This document shows positions 13,580 to 21,703 of a stretch of DNA of 29,228 nt, in pieces (position 1 is the stretch's first letter; each line of letters starts with the position of its first letter). The notes beneath the pieces are model-generated. The model made no database searches and was not told the DNA's origin. It was given only the letters and a program-made list of their open reading frames with translations. Made by a program: the position numbers and the translations under genes. The stretch lies in the IMG/VR virus record IMGVR_UViG_3300042731_008050, positions 1 through 29,228 of that record, one strand, 5' to 3'. This DNA comes from a virus.

Positions 13580-14407
13580 ATGATTTTTTTAGATAATGCT
13601 ACTAATAGAGAGGATATAATAAGAGTAGCTAATAAACTAGGAAATTCTGAATGTGTGTATACACATTTTACTAAGTTAAATTATAAAAATTATGAAAATC
13701 TTAAATTTGTTTTATGTCCATGTACTGATATAAGACATTTAGAGCCTGGCTTAGCACCAGAGGATACTAAATTTATATATTTAACGGACAAGAATGTACT
13801 ATTTGAAAAGGTAGTATCCTCGGCTGAGTGGGTTGTATGGAGTTTGTTAAGATTACTAAAATACGATTTAAATGCTCAAGAAGAGCTGCATCACAAGTCT
13901 ATTGGTTTTGTGGGCTTTGGGCGCATGATGCAAAGAGTAGCGAAAATGTTATCGGGATGCAGGGTAACAATGTATTATTATGATAATGATGCGGAAAATT
14001 ATTATCTTGAAAGAGCGCAAAGATGTGCTGATGTAAATAATATATATTTAAATTGTGATATAGTTGTAATAGGTTTATCACAGAATAAGCAAACTATGAA
14101 TTTTGTAGATATAGATAGTTTTCAACTTATGAAAGAAGGTAAAAGGCCTTACTTTTTAAATAATTCCCGGTCTAGTATAGTAAATGGTGAGGCCCTGGTT
14201 AATGCAATAACGTCTAATGTACTTAGGGGATGTGCATTAGATGTTATTGAAGATTATACTAATGAGGTAAAGACGGATTTATATAGACTGGTGTATAAGA
14301 AAAATTTAATTATTACACCTCATATTGCAGGAAAAGGAATTCAATCTAGGATTAATACGGATAAAATAATATTAGATATATTTAAAAAGGAGGTGCTTCG
14401 TGAATAG
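13580..14407 (+). CDS. D-2-hydroxyacid dehydrogenase, intact active-site paralog
   Basis: A 275-aa paralog of the preceding gene. The NAD loop is GFVGFGRMM (109-117), and the catalytic triad is complete: Arg197 (NNSRSSIVNGEAL), Glu224 (ALDVIEDYTN) and His248 (TPHIAGKG). 'VVSSAEWVVWSLLRLL' (78-93) matches a subgroup that, from memory, often sits in bacterial surface-glycan and neuB loci. It likely interconverts an alpha-keto acid and a D-2-hydroxy acid with NAD(H). The substrate is unknown; a ketoacid sugar made by the neighbouring NeuB-like enzyme is an attractive guess. Start ATG after AGGGGGTG; the end overlaps the next gene by 8 bases. Confidence 0.85.
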   Translation: MIFLDNATNREDIIRVANKLGNSECVYTHFTKLNYKNYENLKFVLCPCTDIRHLEPGLAPEDTKFIYLTDKNVLFEKVVSSAEWVVWSLLRLLKYDLNAQEELHHKSIGFVGFGRMMQRVAKMLSGCRVTMYYYDNDAENYYLERAQRCADVNNIYLNCDIVVIGLSQNKQTMNFVDIDSFQLMKEGKRPYFLNNSRSSIVNGEALVNAITSNVLRGCALDVIEDYTNEVKTDLYRLVYKKNLIITPHIAGKGIQSRINTDKIILDIFKKEVLRE

Positions 14408-15254
14408 GAATAATGATACTTTAGTAATAGTGGGTAATTGCCAGTTTTTAAATGAGAGTATGCCTATTGAAGATGAGTTTGATTATTTTTTTGTAGGCCA
14501 TGCGCTGCATGATAAATGCTTAAAAGATAATAATTATTTAGATCAATTTAATAGGCAAAAAAGTGAAATTATGTTGTTAGAGATACATTCTAGAGAAAGC
14601 AGGGAAGAAAGATATCCAGGATATGTGGATTGGCTAAAAGGTATTAGAGTTAGTAAGTATATGCAGGAATATCATCCAGATTTAGTATTTAGTTATAAAT
14701 ATCCTAAGGCTGAAATAGAAGATTATTTAAGCTTTAAAGATATGGGTGTAAGTTTAGACTATTTTATGTCAAGTTTTGCTTATATGGTAGCCTGGGGTAT
14801 TTATAAGGGTTATCGTAAAATAATGTTATATGGTATAAATATGGTATTTTCAGATGATTATATCCAAAAGTATAATTTTGAATTCTGGCTTGGAATGGCT
14901 TTAGGTAGAGGTATAGGATTACAGCTTACAAAAGAATGTGATTTACTTAAATGTAAGTCTTACGGATATGAAGTAGATAATACATTAGGAGTGTATATGC
15001 AGAGAGCTATTAAAGGTACTCAGCTTAATATACTTAAGGACTTGAATTTTATAAGGCAAATAATAGGTAATCTAGAGGAGTTAGCTAAAAAGATTGATGG
15101 AGATTTAATTGATTTATTAGATAATAGATTAGATAATATAGATAATGCCATTTCTTCTTTATACATAGAAAATCCGAAATTTATGGAGCAGATATTAGAT
15201 CGGCATGGATTAGATATAGAACCCCAGGTCTTTGATCTAGGGGATAAAGATTGA
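14400..15254 (+). CDS. GT42/Maf-like putative glycosyltransferase, divergent paralog
   Basis: GTG 14400 with AAAGGAGGTG upstream gives 284 aa. The fold is suggested by comparison with the gene at 16142: both have a first strand (LVIVGNCQ, residues 8-15, against CCIVGFAPSW), a middle block (MSSFAYMVAWGIYKGYRKI, 123-141, against ISWMIALAICLGYEEI), then LYGINM (143-148, against VYGVDM) and a 'ECDLLKCKSYGYEVDN' end. The GxAPS/GxGPS nucleotide-sugar signature of the first loop is not present here, so it may be inactive or use another donor. The C-terminal 90 residues are helical. Placed in front of the neuB-like gene. Family assignment by motif only. Confidence 0.55.
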   Translation: MNRNNDTLVIVGNCQFLNESMPIEDEFDYFFVGHALHDKCLKDNNYLDQFNRQKSEIMLLEIHSRESREERYPGYVDWLKGIRVSKYMQEYHPDLVFSYKYPKAEIEDYLSFKDMGVSLDYFMSSFAYMVAWGIYKGYRKIMLYGINMVFSDDYIQKYNFEFWLGMALGRGIGLQLTKECDLLKCKSYGYEVDNTLGVYMQRAIKGTQLNILKDLNFIRQIIGNLEELAKKIDGDLIDLLDNRLDNIDNAISSLYIENPKFMEQILDRHGLDIEPQVFDLGDKD

Positions 15255-15303
15255 AAAAAGTACGCAGTTAATATAGATATCACATCCTTATTAAAGGAAA
15301 ATG

Positions 15304-15331
15304 ACAAGTAGGGAAATCCTGCCCTACTTGT
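15304..15331 (+). promoter_or_regulatory. 10-bp hairpin in the neuB leader
   Basis: ACAAGTAGGG (15304-15313) and CCCTACTTGT (15322-15331) pair perfectly around AAATCCTG in the 99-base gap before the NeuB-like gene, 10 bases ahead of its AGGAG. No T run follows, so it is more likely an RNA processing or stability element than a terminator. Confidence 0.5.
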
Positions 15332-15353
15332 CTAATAATAAGGAGTGAGTTTT

Positions 15354-16142
15354 TTGACAAAAATCATATTAGATGTAGCAAATAACCACTTGGGCCAAAG
15401 AGAAATATTGGACAAGTTAATAGGATATCCACCGTCTAATATGGTTGACTACATTAAGTTTCAACTCTATAATCCTGAAAGGCTTAATAAGGATTATCCA
15501 AATTATAGTTCATATAAGAAATTATGCGATAAGTACTATATCAATAAAGAAACTCTTATTCATATTTTTAAAGAGTTTAATTGGACTGCTCAAAAGAAGC
15601 CTATGTTTACTATTTTTTCTGAAGATAGAATTGAGTTTCTGCAAGAAGTTTTAGATGAGTTAGGTTATAGCCTTATCTGGCCTGTCGATTTTGCTTTGAA
15701 AATAGCCAGTCCAGATATGAGTAATTATAGGCTTATAGACAGTGTTTTAAGAGCTTTTCCAGAACTTTTAGTCATAATTTCTACAGGTATGCATTCAGAT
15801 AAAGAAATAGATGAGTGTATAAATAGGTTAAGTGTAGCAGGACATAGGAGTAGGGTTAAGTTTCTCCATTGTATTTCTGAATATCCAACCGATCCCGAAG
15901 ATATTGACTGGGGTAAAATAAAAGATATGGATGGGTTTTCTGATCATACTATAGGAATTGAGACAGCTAAAAAATGCATAGCTCTTAATGTTGAATATTT
16001 AGAGTTTCATTTTACATTATCAAAAGACCTTCCAGGCAAAGACCATACCATCTCAAAAGACATAAAAGAATTAGATAGAATTTTAAGATTTAAGTTGTCT
16101 TTAATGAATAATGAAAATTATAAAGTGAGGTGGTGTGGGTGA
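15354..16142 (+). CDS. neuB: NeuB-like nonulosonate (sialic acid) synthase, barrel domain only
   Basis: Condenses phosphoenolpyruvate with an N-acetylated hexosamine to a nine-carbon 2-keto acid. Family motifs are clear: ANNHLG (9-14), VDYIKFQ (31-37), STGM (143-146), HCISEYPT (172-179), FSDHTIG (195-201) and EFHFTLSKDLPGKDH (217-231). The His residues in SDHT and HFT match the metal ligands of NeuB. The protein is 262 aa against about 345 for cellular NeuB: the C-terminal SAF (antifreeze-like) domain is missing. TTG 15354 is preferred because AGGAG lies 8 bases before it; a GTG at 15345 overlaps that site. Its TGA overlaps the next ATG. Confidence 0.9.
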   Translation: MTKIILDVANNHLGQREILDKLIGYPPSNMVDYIKFQLYNPERLNKDYPNYSSYKKLCDKYYINKETLIHIFKEFNWTAQKKPMFTIFSEDRIEFLQEVLDELGYSLIWPVDFALKIASPDMSNYRLIDSVLRAFPELLVIISTGMHSDKEIDECINRLSVAGHRSRVKFLHCISEYPTDPEDIDWGKIKDMDGFSDHTIGIETAKKCIALNVEYLEFHFTLSKDLPGKDHTISKDIKELDRILRFKLSLMNNENYKVRWCG

Positions 16143-17491
16143 TGAAAAAAAATGATAATGGAAAAATTATTCCTAATAAAGCTAAAAGTGAAGAAATTAA
16201 AGAAACTAAGTCGGTAGATAAGATATTTAGTACTATGGGTAAAAGTACTAAAATGGATTTGCCTGTGAAAGGTAAATGTAGTACAGGGTTGAAGAGTGAA
16301 GAATTAGTACATAAAGAAAAGCAGGAAGGTAAAATAGTTCCCGGTTTTTCTAGAACTGAGTTTAATAAAAATGCATTAATAGAAGAGGGCGAGAGTAATA
16401 AAAAATTTGAGGACTTGAAGTTTATTAAGAAAAATAAGAGATGTTGTATAGTTGGATTTGCTCCTAGCTGGGATATAGCACCATACCAGGATAAAGATGT
16501 AGATTTTTGGGGGATTAATGAGCTTTATCTTAATCTTAAAAAAATTAAGCCGCAGCCTAAATTTTCTGCGTGGTTTGAAGTGCATGATATAGAGAAGTCT
16601 CCGTCTAAGCAAAAGCCTGAGCACCAAGAATTTTTAAAGATGTGTAAAATACCTATAATTACTCAAAAGCATTGGGATAAGTATCCTTCAACGATTGCTT
16701 ATCCGGTAGATTATGTTATTGAATTTTTTAATAAAAATTTTATAATAGATGCCAAAAATACTGGGTTTTCTGATTATTCTAATCAAATATCTTGGATGAT
16801 TGCATTAGCGATTTGTCTTGGATATGAAGAGATAATGGTTTATGGTGTAGATATGGCGCAAGATTCAGAATATCGTTTTCAAAGAGCTAGTTGTCAATTT
16901 TTCTTAGGATATGCGCTCGGTGCTAACATAAAAATAAGAATTCCGGCAGCTTGCGAACTTCTTAAAGCTGGGGCTTTATATGGTTTTGAGTCTGATAATA
17001 CAAATAGGTTCCGAAAGAAGGATAGGATTAAAAGTTGTTCTGAGAATCTTACACATCTTAAATGCAGAAATGCTGAGATTGGGTATTTTAAAGATTATTT
17101 GGATAAACAGTATAACAAAGATTCTTTGCTCATTGATTCTGAAATTGAACTTTTAGAAAAACAGATAACAGATTTAGACTCAATGATTACAGTTGCAGAT
17201 AATATAATTAATTTTATAAATACCATGCCAGAAACCTTGGCTGAAATTGATAAAGCAAAGGTTAAGCTTTTAAATGGTAATATTGCTGGAAGAGATAGAG
17301 CAAAAAAAGATATTGATAAAATTAAGTCTGATATAACTGCTCTTAAAAAGAAAAAAGAGAAGATAGGTGCAGATACTTATGTTAATCATAAGTTATTAGA
17401 TGAGGAGTTTGAAAACAACAAGCATTCTATTAGTAGTCTAGAAGGTTCAATTTATGAGTGTAAGCATGACTTGAATAATAATTTAGTGTAA
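16142..17491 (+). CDS. Phage GT42/Maf-like putative nonulosonate transferase with coiled-coil tail
   Basis: 449 aa from an ATG coupled to the neuB stop (TGATG). Residues 1-95 are a Lys/Glu-rich, probably disordered extension. The catalytic-like domain has GFAPSW (105-110), WGINELY (123-129), ISWMIALAICLGYEEI (216-231) and YGVDM (234-238). The order GxxPS, N-E/Q-xY, S-x(5)-A-x(3)-LGY-x-EI and GxDM parallels CstI-type sialyltransferases (GT42) and Maf/DUF115 flagellin nonulosonate transferases. From about 295 to 445 it is a long coiled coil. Similar phage proteins are usually called hypothetical. Its place between neuB and neuC makes a CMP-nonulosonate donor plausible. Assignment is inference from motifs plus context. 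Confidence 0.65.
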   Translation: MKKNDNGKIIPNKAKSEEIKETKSVDKIFSTMGKSTKMDLPVKGKCSTGLKSEELVHKEKQEGKIVPGFSRTEFNKNALIEEGESNKKFEDLKFIKKNKRCCIVGFAPSWDIAPYQDKDVDFWGINELYLNLKKIKPQPKFSAWFEVHDIEKSPSKQKPEHQEFLKMCKIPIITQKHWDKYPSTIAYPVDYVIEFFNKNFIIDAKNTGFSDYSNQISWMIALAICLGYEEIMVYGVDMAQDSEYRFQRASCQFFLGYALGANIKIRIPAACELLKAGALYGFESDNTNRFRKKDRIKSCSENLTHLKCRNAEIGYFKDYLDKQYNKDSLLIDSEIELLEKQITDLDSMITVADNIINFINTMPETLAEIDKAKVKLLNGNIAGRDRAKKDIDKIKSDITALKKKKEKIGADTYVNHKLLDEEFENNKHSISSLEGSIYECKHDLNNNLV

Positions 17492-17492
17492 T

Positions 17493-18533
17493 ATGGTTCT
17501 GGTTTTCATCGGCTCCAGGGCCAATTATGGTAGGCTAAAAGCAGTAATAGCAGAATTAATAGGACAAAATATAGAATTTGGTATTGTACTTGGATCTTAT
17601 GATATTCCTGAAGAATATCAGAAATATGTAGTATTTAAAGCCGACAATCTTCTATATAAGGATACTACATTTAACATGGTAAATTCTATGTCTTTAGTGG
17701 CAATGAGTATAACAAATTATTTATCAAATTTAAGTAGATTACCTAAACTTGCTATTGTGCATGGTGACAGATTTGAAAATCTGGGTTTTGCTATAGCATG
17801 TAGTTATAATAATATTAAGTTATTGCATACTGAAGGTGGGGAAACTTCTGGAAATATTGATAATAAGGTCAGATATGCTATTACTGCTTTAGCTGATATA
17901 CACTGTGTAACCAGTGAGAATGCCGGAGAGCATCTAATTAAAGCAGGAATTGATGAGAATAAAGTACATGTAGTTGGCTCACCAGCTATTGATGAGGTTA
18001 AGAGAATGAATTTACAGACTTTAAAGCATCTACCTGATATAATCGCAGTTTTATATAATCCATGTCAGGAAGATGACTTTGATGAATTTTTTAAAGCTAT
18101 TTTAAAGCTTAGTCATAAAAATAACATAGTCTGGATTAACCCAAATGTTGATCCAGGTTATAAGATGATATGTAAGCAGGTGCATAGAAGAAAGCAAATT
18201 GAATTTATGAAAAATTTAGTGCCACAAGAATATATTAAGGTATTAAATATGTGCAAAATGCTAATAGGCAATACCTCTTCAGGGATAAAAGAGGGTGCAT
18301 ATATTGGTATACCATATATAATGGTGGGTAGGAGGCAAGCGTTAAGAGAGACTGCGAGTAATGTTATAGTTACATTAGGAAAATGCGATGCTGATGCAAT
18401 ACAATATTATGCTGATTTTATAGATGGGATGCAGTCTCCAGATAAAGGTGGTCGAATTAAGTATGATGGTACTTTTGGCTGGGGTGACGCGGCAGAAAAG
18501 ATAGTAAAGATAGTAAAGGAGGAACTTAAATGA
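17493..18533 (+). CDS. neuC: NeuC-like UDP-N-acetylglucosamine 2-epimerase (hydrolysing)
   Basis: 346 aa of the NeuC/WecB GT-B epimerase family. It removes UDP and inverts C2 of UDP-GlcNAc (giving ManNAc) or of a related UDP-sugar. Motifs: GSRANYGRLK (7-16), VHGDRFENLG (89-98), HTEGGETSGNIDNKVRYA (112-129), GSPAID (162-167) and GNTSSGIKEGA (259-269). The 'EGGE-SG' signature is typical of the NeuC rather than the WecB side. It begins 1 base after the preceding stop without a strong ribosome site, so translation is probably coupled. The last bases overlap the NeuA-like start (ATGA). Supplies the amino sugar for the NeuB-like enzyme. Confidence 0.9.
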   Translation: MVLVFIGSRANYGRLKAVIAELIGQNIEFGIVLGSYDIPEEYQKYVVFKADNLLYKDTTFNMVNSMSLVAMSITNYLSNLSRLPKLAIVHGDRFENLGFAIACSYNNIKLLHTEGGETSGNIDNKVRYAITALADIHCVTSENAGEHLIKAGIDENKVHVVGSPAIDEVKRMNLQTLKHLPDIIAVLYNPCQEDDFDEFFKAILKLSHKNNIVWINPNVDPGYKMICKQVHRRKQIEFMKNLVPQEYIKVLNMCKMLIGNTSSGIKEGAYIGIPYIMVGRRQALRETASNVIVTLGKCDADAIQYYADFIDGMQSPDKGGRIKYDGTFGWGDAAEKIVKIVKEELK

Positions 18534-19237
18534 TAGCTTTAATTCCATTTAGAAAAGGGAGTAAAAGAGTTCCGGAAAAAAATATCAAAATGTTTAATAG
18601 AAATGGAGCAGCACGTACTTTATTTATGCATACAGTGCTTCAAGCTCTAAAATGTGGAAATATTTTTGAATCTGTAGTGGTATCTACAGATTATAGCCTA
18701 GCATTTTTGTTTAGTATAGATGAGTATGTTATGGATAAATGTGTTATACATGTAAGAAATGAGGTAGCTGATGACCAGCCTGCTTCTCATTATATAAAAG
18801 AATTTATTGATTCGCAGAAGTTCGGGAATGCAAGTGATATTTGTTTATTGCAGCCTACATGTCCTTTGAGAAGTCATATAGATATATATGGAGCAGTAGA
18901 TAAGTATTATACGCAAAAAGATGAAAAGCCAACTTTAGTTTCAGTTACTAAAGTTGGTCCAAATAAAAAGTTATATGTTAATGGTATCACAGGCTTTGGA
19001 AGTATTAGTTCTGATAATATATTAGCCTGTGATGAAGAAGGTAAAAAAGCTGAAGAAATTTATGTGAGAAATAGCAGTATTTATATTTTTAATGTTGGAT
19101 ATTTTAGAAAAAATAATACTATCTTTGATAATAAACCAAATTATTATCAAATGCCAGTATCTAGAAGTATAGACATAAATACAGAAGAAGATTTTAAGAT
19201 GGCAGAGGCATTGTCTAAGGTGTGTGATATAGAGTGA
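18530..19237 (+). CDS. neuA: NeuA-like CMP-nonulosonate (acylneuraminate) cytidylyltransferase
   Basis: 235 aa. Activates a nonulosonic acid with CTP to the CMP-sugar. The N terminus ALIPFRKGSKRVPEKNI (3-19) is the family nucleotide loop (R-x-G-S-K-R-x-P-x-K-N). LLQPTCPLR (106-114), YVRNSSIYIF and SIDINTEEDF are the other conserved segments, including the metal-binding Asp region. Length matches single-domain NeuA/PseF/LegF. Its ATG overlaps the neuC stop, with GGAGG upstream, and its TGA overlaps the next gene's GTG. With neuC and neuB it completes the minimal three-step route to a CMP-nonulosonate. KdsB-type CMP-Kdo synthetase is less likely given the neighbours. Confidence 0.92.
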   Translation: MIALIPFRKGSKRVPEKNIKMFNRNGAARTLFMHTVLQALKCGNIFESVVVSTDYSLAFLFSIDEYVMDKCVIHVRNEVADDQPASHYIKEFIDSQKFGNASDICLLQPTCPLRSHIDIYGAVDKYYTQKDEKPTLVSVTKVGPNKKLYVNGITGFGSISSDNILACDEEGKKAEEIYVRNSSIYIFNVGYFRKNNTIFDNKPNYYQMPVSRSIDINTEEDFKMAEALSKVCDIE

Positions 19238-19443
19238 ATGATTTTTGGCTAGGTGTAATATGTACAGTATTATTTTTATTAATAAGTTTTGATGTTATTT
19301 TATGGAGCTTAGTAATAAAGAATTTAAAAAAATCAGAAGAGTTAGATGAACAACTTAAAAAGTTACAGGATAATGTTCCGCAGAGTGGAATAGATAAATA
19401 TAGAGATGAGGATGGATTATTAAGTGGGAAAAGAAAGACCTGA
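19234..19443 (+). CDS. Small membrane-anchored protein, 69 aa
   Basis: GTG 19234 overlaps the neuA stop (GTGA). The product begins MNDFWLGVICTVLFLLISFD, a single N-terminal membrane helix (about residues 5-27), followed by a heptad-like helix (KNLKKSEELDEQLKKLQDN) and a polar tail. It resembles small spanin-like or envelope-anchored phage proteins in shape only. Its place between the glycan genes and the Com-like gene suggests that it belongs to the module, perhaps as a membrane tether, which is inference. Confidence 0.65.
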   Translation: MNDFWLGVICTVLFLLISFDVILWSLVIKNLKKSEELDEQLKKLQDNVPQSGIDKYRDEDGLLSGKRKT

Positions 19444-19633
19444 ATTAGCATCCGATATAAGATGTCCGCGATGTAAGCGGATGATAGGCGATGATATAAA
19501 AGGGAATATTTATATTGTTCACTCAACTGATTTTGTTTCAAAGAGATTTTCAAAAGTAGATTTTATTTTAGAGGTAAAGTGCTCTAAGTGTAGAATTTAT
19601 AATACAATTTTTGCGGGAGGTGTGGATATATAG
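19424..19633 (+). CDS. Com-like zinc-ribbon protein, 69 aa
   Basis: GTG 19424 lies inside the end of the preceding gene with GAGGATG upstream. The product has IRCPRCKRMIGDD (12-24), and near residue 50 LEVKCSKCRIYNTI: two C-x2-C knuckles in the pattern of the phage Mu Com family (IRCxxC ... LEIKCPRC). In Mu, Com is a zinc finger RNA-binding activator of mom translation; Com homologs also occur alone in phage genomes, often near the portal. Here the intervening segment is longer than in Mu Com. An RNA-binding role is inferred from family. Confidence 0.6.
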   Translation: MGKERPELASDIRCPRCKRMIGDDIKGNIYIVHSTDFVSKRFSKVDFILEVKCSKCRIYNTIFAGGVDI

Positions 19634-19636
19634 GCC

Positions 19637-21703
19637 ATGAAGACTAGCAGTTATGTAAAAGCTGCGAAAGATATGGTCCGTAGAGAAAGCCAGGATGGTC
19701 AAAAAGGCCAGGAGAGCTTCGACTTAAAAAGAAAAGAGTTAATGACACAAGATGAAATGAAAAGAATTGATGATTATTTATCAACTTTATATCATAATGA
19801 AGGTTCAATGTCTTCTTATTATACAGAATGGGAGGATATTGAAGAAAAATTTTCTAATTGTCAGCCTGAAGAGTCAGACATGCCCAATACTCGTGCAAAT
19901 ATTATGGTAAGTACGATAGAAGGTATGATTACTCAAACGGTTGATAAGCAAATAAATACGGTTACTCAGGGTGTGGGTCCTGAAGATGAGCATTTTGCTA
20001 ATAGTGCTCGTGTAGGATTAAATTGGATTTTTAAGAGCAATAGTATAACAGATAGGGCAGCTACTTTTATTCGCAGGCGTTTTAAGTTCGGGGTAGCTTG
20101 GTTTAAAGTGGTTTTTGACGATGAATATGCTGGGGGTTTTGGTTTATCTAAAATTCAGGCAGTTCCTATCGATAGAATTTATATTGATGGAAAGATTACA
20201 GATGATGATAGAATACAAGAAGCCGAATATATTTGTGAGATTATTGATTGTTCCAGGTCTTATGCTGAAGTAGTATATGGCAAGGAAAAAGCTTCGGCTA
20301 TACAGTATGGTTATAATGAATTCCATTCGTCTGAGGCTTTTGATAAAGATTTTCCTATTCCAGATGGAGATAGGTTGTGGGCTTTGATTCAGTGGTGGAG
20401 TAGGCAGGACGGAAAGCTTCGGCTTGAAGAATTTTCGGCTTGTGGGGTTCTTCTTTATGATAGCCATAAAGAAGGAAATAGGAGAGATAATCAGCGGCAA
20501 ATGGCTGAAAGTATTAAGTCATATTATAAGTATGTATCAGATGAGTACCCATATTTTTTAACTGTTAAGTACCCTAAGGAAGGGCATTTATACGGATTTG
20601 GAGATGGATGGTTACTTCTTTCTATACAAAAACTTGTAAATGAGTTGTATGATAAGATTAGAATTCAGGCTAGGCCTAATCTTGTTATGGTAGATATATT
20701 TTCAGATGTTGATGTAAAATCTTTTGATGATAATAGTTATTCACCTACACCTTTTGATGGTGCGCGGCTTAATAACAGGCCCCCAGTTATTAGTGTTCCC
20801 TGGGGCACTGTGAACAAAGACATGTATGAGTTATTAGAAAGAATACGAGTGGAGATGCAGAGGATTGTCCGCTATTCAGATTTGATGATGGGGCAGTCTA
20901 AGTCGGCTGATACAGCTACAGAAGCAGCTATACAACAACAGCAAGGTAATTCTCATATTGACTGGGAAAAAGGAGTATTAGAGCGTATTCTTGCTAAAGT
21001 GGGTAAATACTGTATTAATTTAATGATGGAGTTTTCAAAAACAGGTAAGTCACTTCGTATAGGGGAAGACAATGAAGAGTATAAGTGGGTAGATTTCAGG
21101 AATTTTGCAAGTATTCCTGTACAAAAACCAGCTACGAAGGGCTTTCAGGATAAGTATAAAGATGAAAATCCAGGGGTTCCGATTCCTAAATATGAAGGTG
21201 TAGAGGAAGATGGAAAGCCAGTAACTAAGAATTTAGACCTTGACCTTACTATAAATGTTGGTTCAGGATTACCTAAAAATCCAGCATTTTTATGGTCAAT
21301 GATAGAGAAGTTATCACAGATGTTTGTTGTAGATACAGATGAGGAGCCCCCTGTTCCTAAGCCAGCAATAAATTTTAAAGAGATTAGAAAATTCTTAAAA
21401 GACTATTTGGGAATACCAATTAAGTCTGATGAACAAATGAAAAAGTTTGTTGAAGAATTTAAGAAAATGCAGCTTCAAATGATGAAAAAGAAAATGGGTC
21501 AGTCAGGTATGAGTCCAGGTGGATTTACAGGGGATCAAGCCACTACACCGATGCCTGGTAATGCTGAGGTTATGGGCCCAGGGGGACCTGGTGGAAATCA
21601 GCCAGCAGAGCAGCCTGGAACAGCAGGGATGACAGTATCAGGAGGTGCACCGGCTGACCAGATGAATAATCCAGCAAATGTGGGAGGATTAAGGAATGGA
21701 TAG
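19637..21703 (+). CDS. Portal protein
   Basis: 688 aa, the size of large P22-type portals, directly upstream of head genes and in the normal late position. The N-terminal third is charged and helical, followed by mixed regions such as 'KFGVAWFKVVFDDEYAGGF' and 'AVPIDRIYIDGKITDDDR', typical of the portal wing/stem. The segment 'SADTATEAAIQQQQGN' with following long helix fits the stem/crown. The last 80 residues are Gly/Pro/Gln-rich and flexible (PGGPGGNQPAEQPGTAGM). The start ATG lies 16 bases after GGGAGGTG, a long spacing. Its end overlaps the next gene by 8 bases. The family is judged from length, composition and context. Confidence 0.85.
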   Translation: MKTSSYVKAAKDMVRRESQDGQKGQESFDLKRKELMTQDEMKRIDDYLSTLYHNEGSMSSYYTEWEDIEEKFSNCQPEESDMPNTRANIMVSTIEGMITQTVDKQINTVTQGVGPEDEHFANSARVGLNWIFKSNSITDRAATFIRRRFKFGVAWFKVVFDDEYAGGFGLSKIQAVPIDRIYIDGKITDDDRIQEAEYICEIIDCSRSYAEVVYGKEKASAIQYGYNEFHSSEAFDKDFPIPDGDRLWALIQWWSRQDGKLRLEEFSACGVLLYDSHKEGNRRDNQRQMAESIKSYYKYVSDEYPYFLTVKYPKEGHLYGFGDGWLLLSIQKLVNELYDKIRIQARPNLVMVDIFSDVDVKSFDDNSYSPTPFDGARLNNRPPVISVPWGTVNKDMYELLERIRVEMQRIVRYSDLMMGQSKSADTATEAAIQQQQGNSHIDWEKGVLERILAKVGKYCINLMMEFSKTGKSLRIGEDNEEYKWVDFRNFASIPVQKPATKGFQDKYKDENPGVPIPKYEGVEEDGKPVTKNLDLDLTINVGSGLPKNPAFLWSMIEKLSQMFVVDTDEEPPVPKPAINFKEIRKFLKDYLGIPIKSDEQMKKFVEEFKKMQLQMMKKKMGQSGMSPGGFTGDQATTPMPGNAEVMGPGGPGGNQPAEQPGTAGMTVSGGAPADQMNNPANVGGLRNG

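Noticed and set aside
15255-15353. Transcription terminator splitting the glycan operon
   Set aside because: The 10-bp stem at 15304-15331 has no T-run after it, so termination is not supported.
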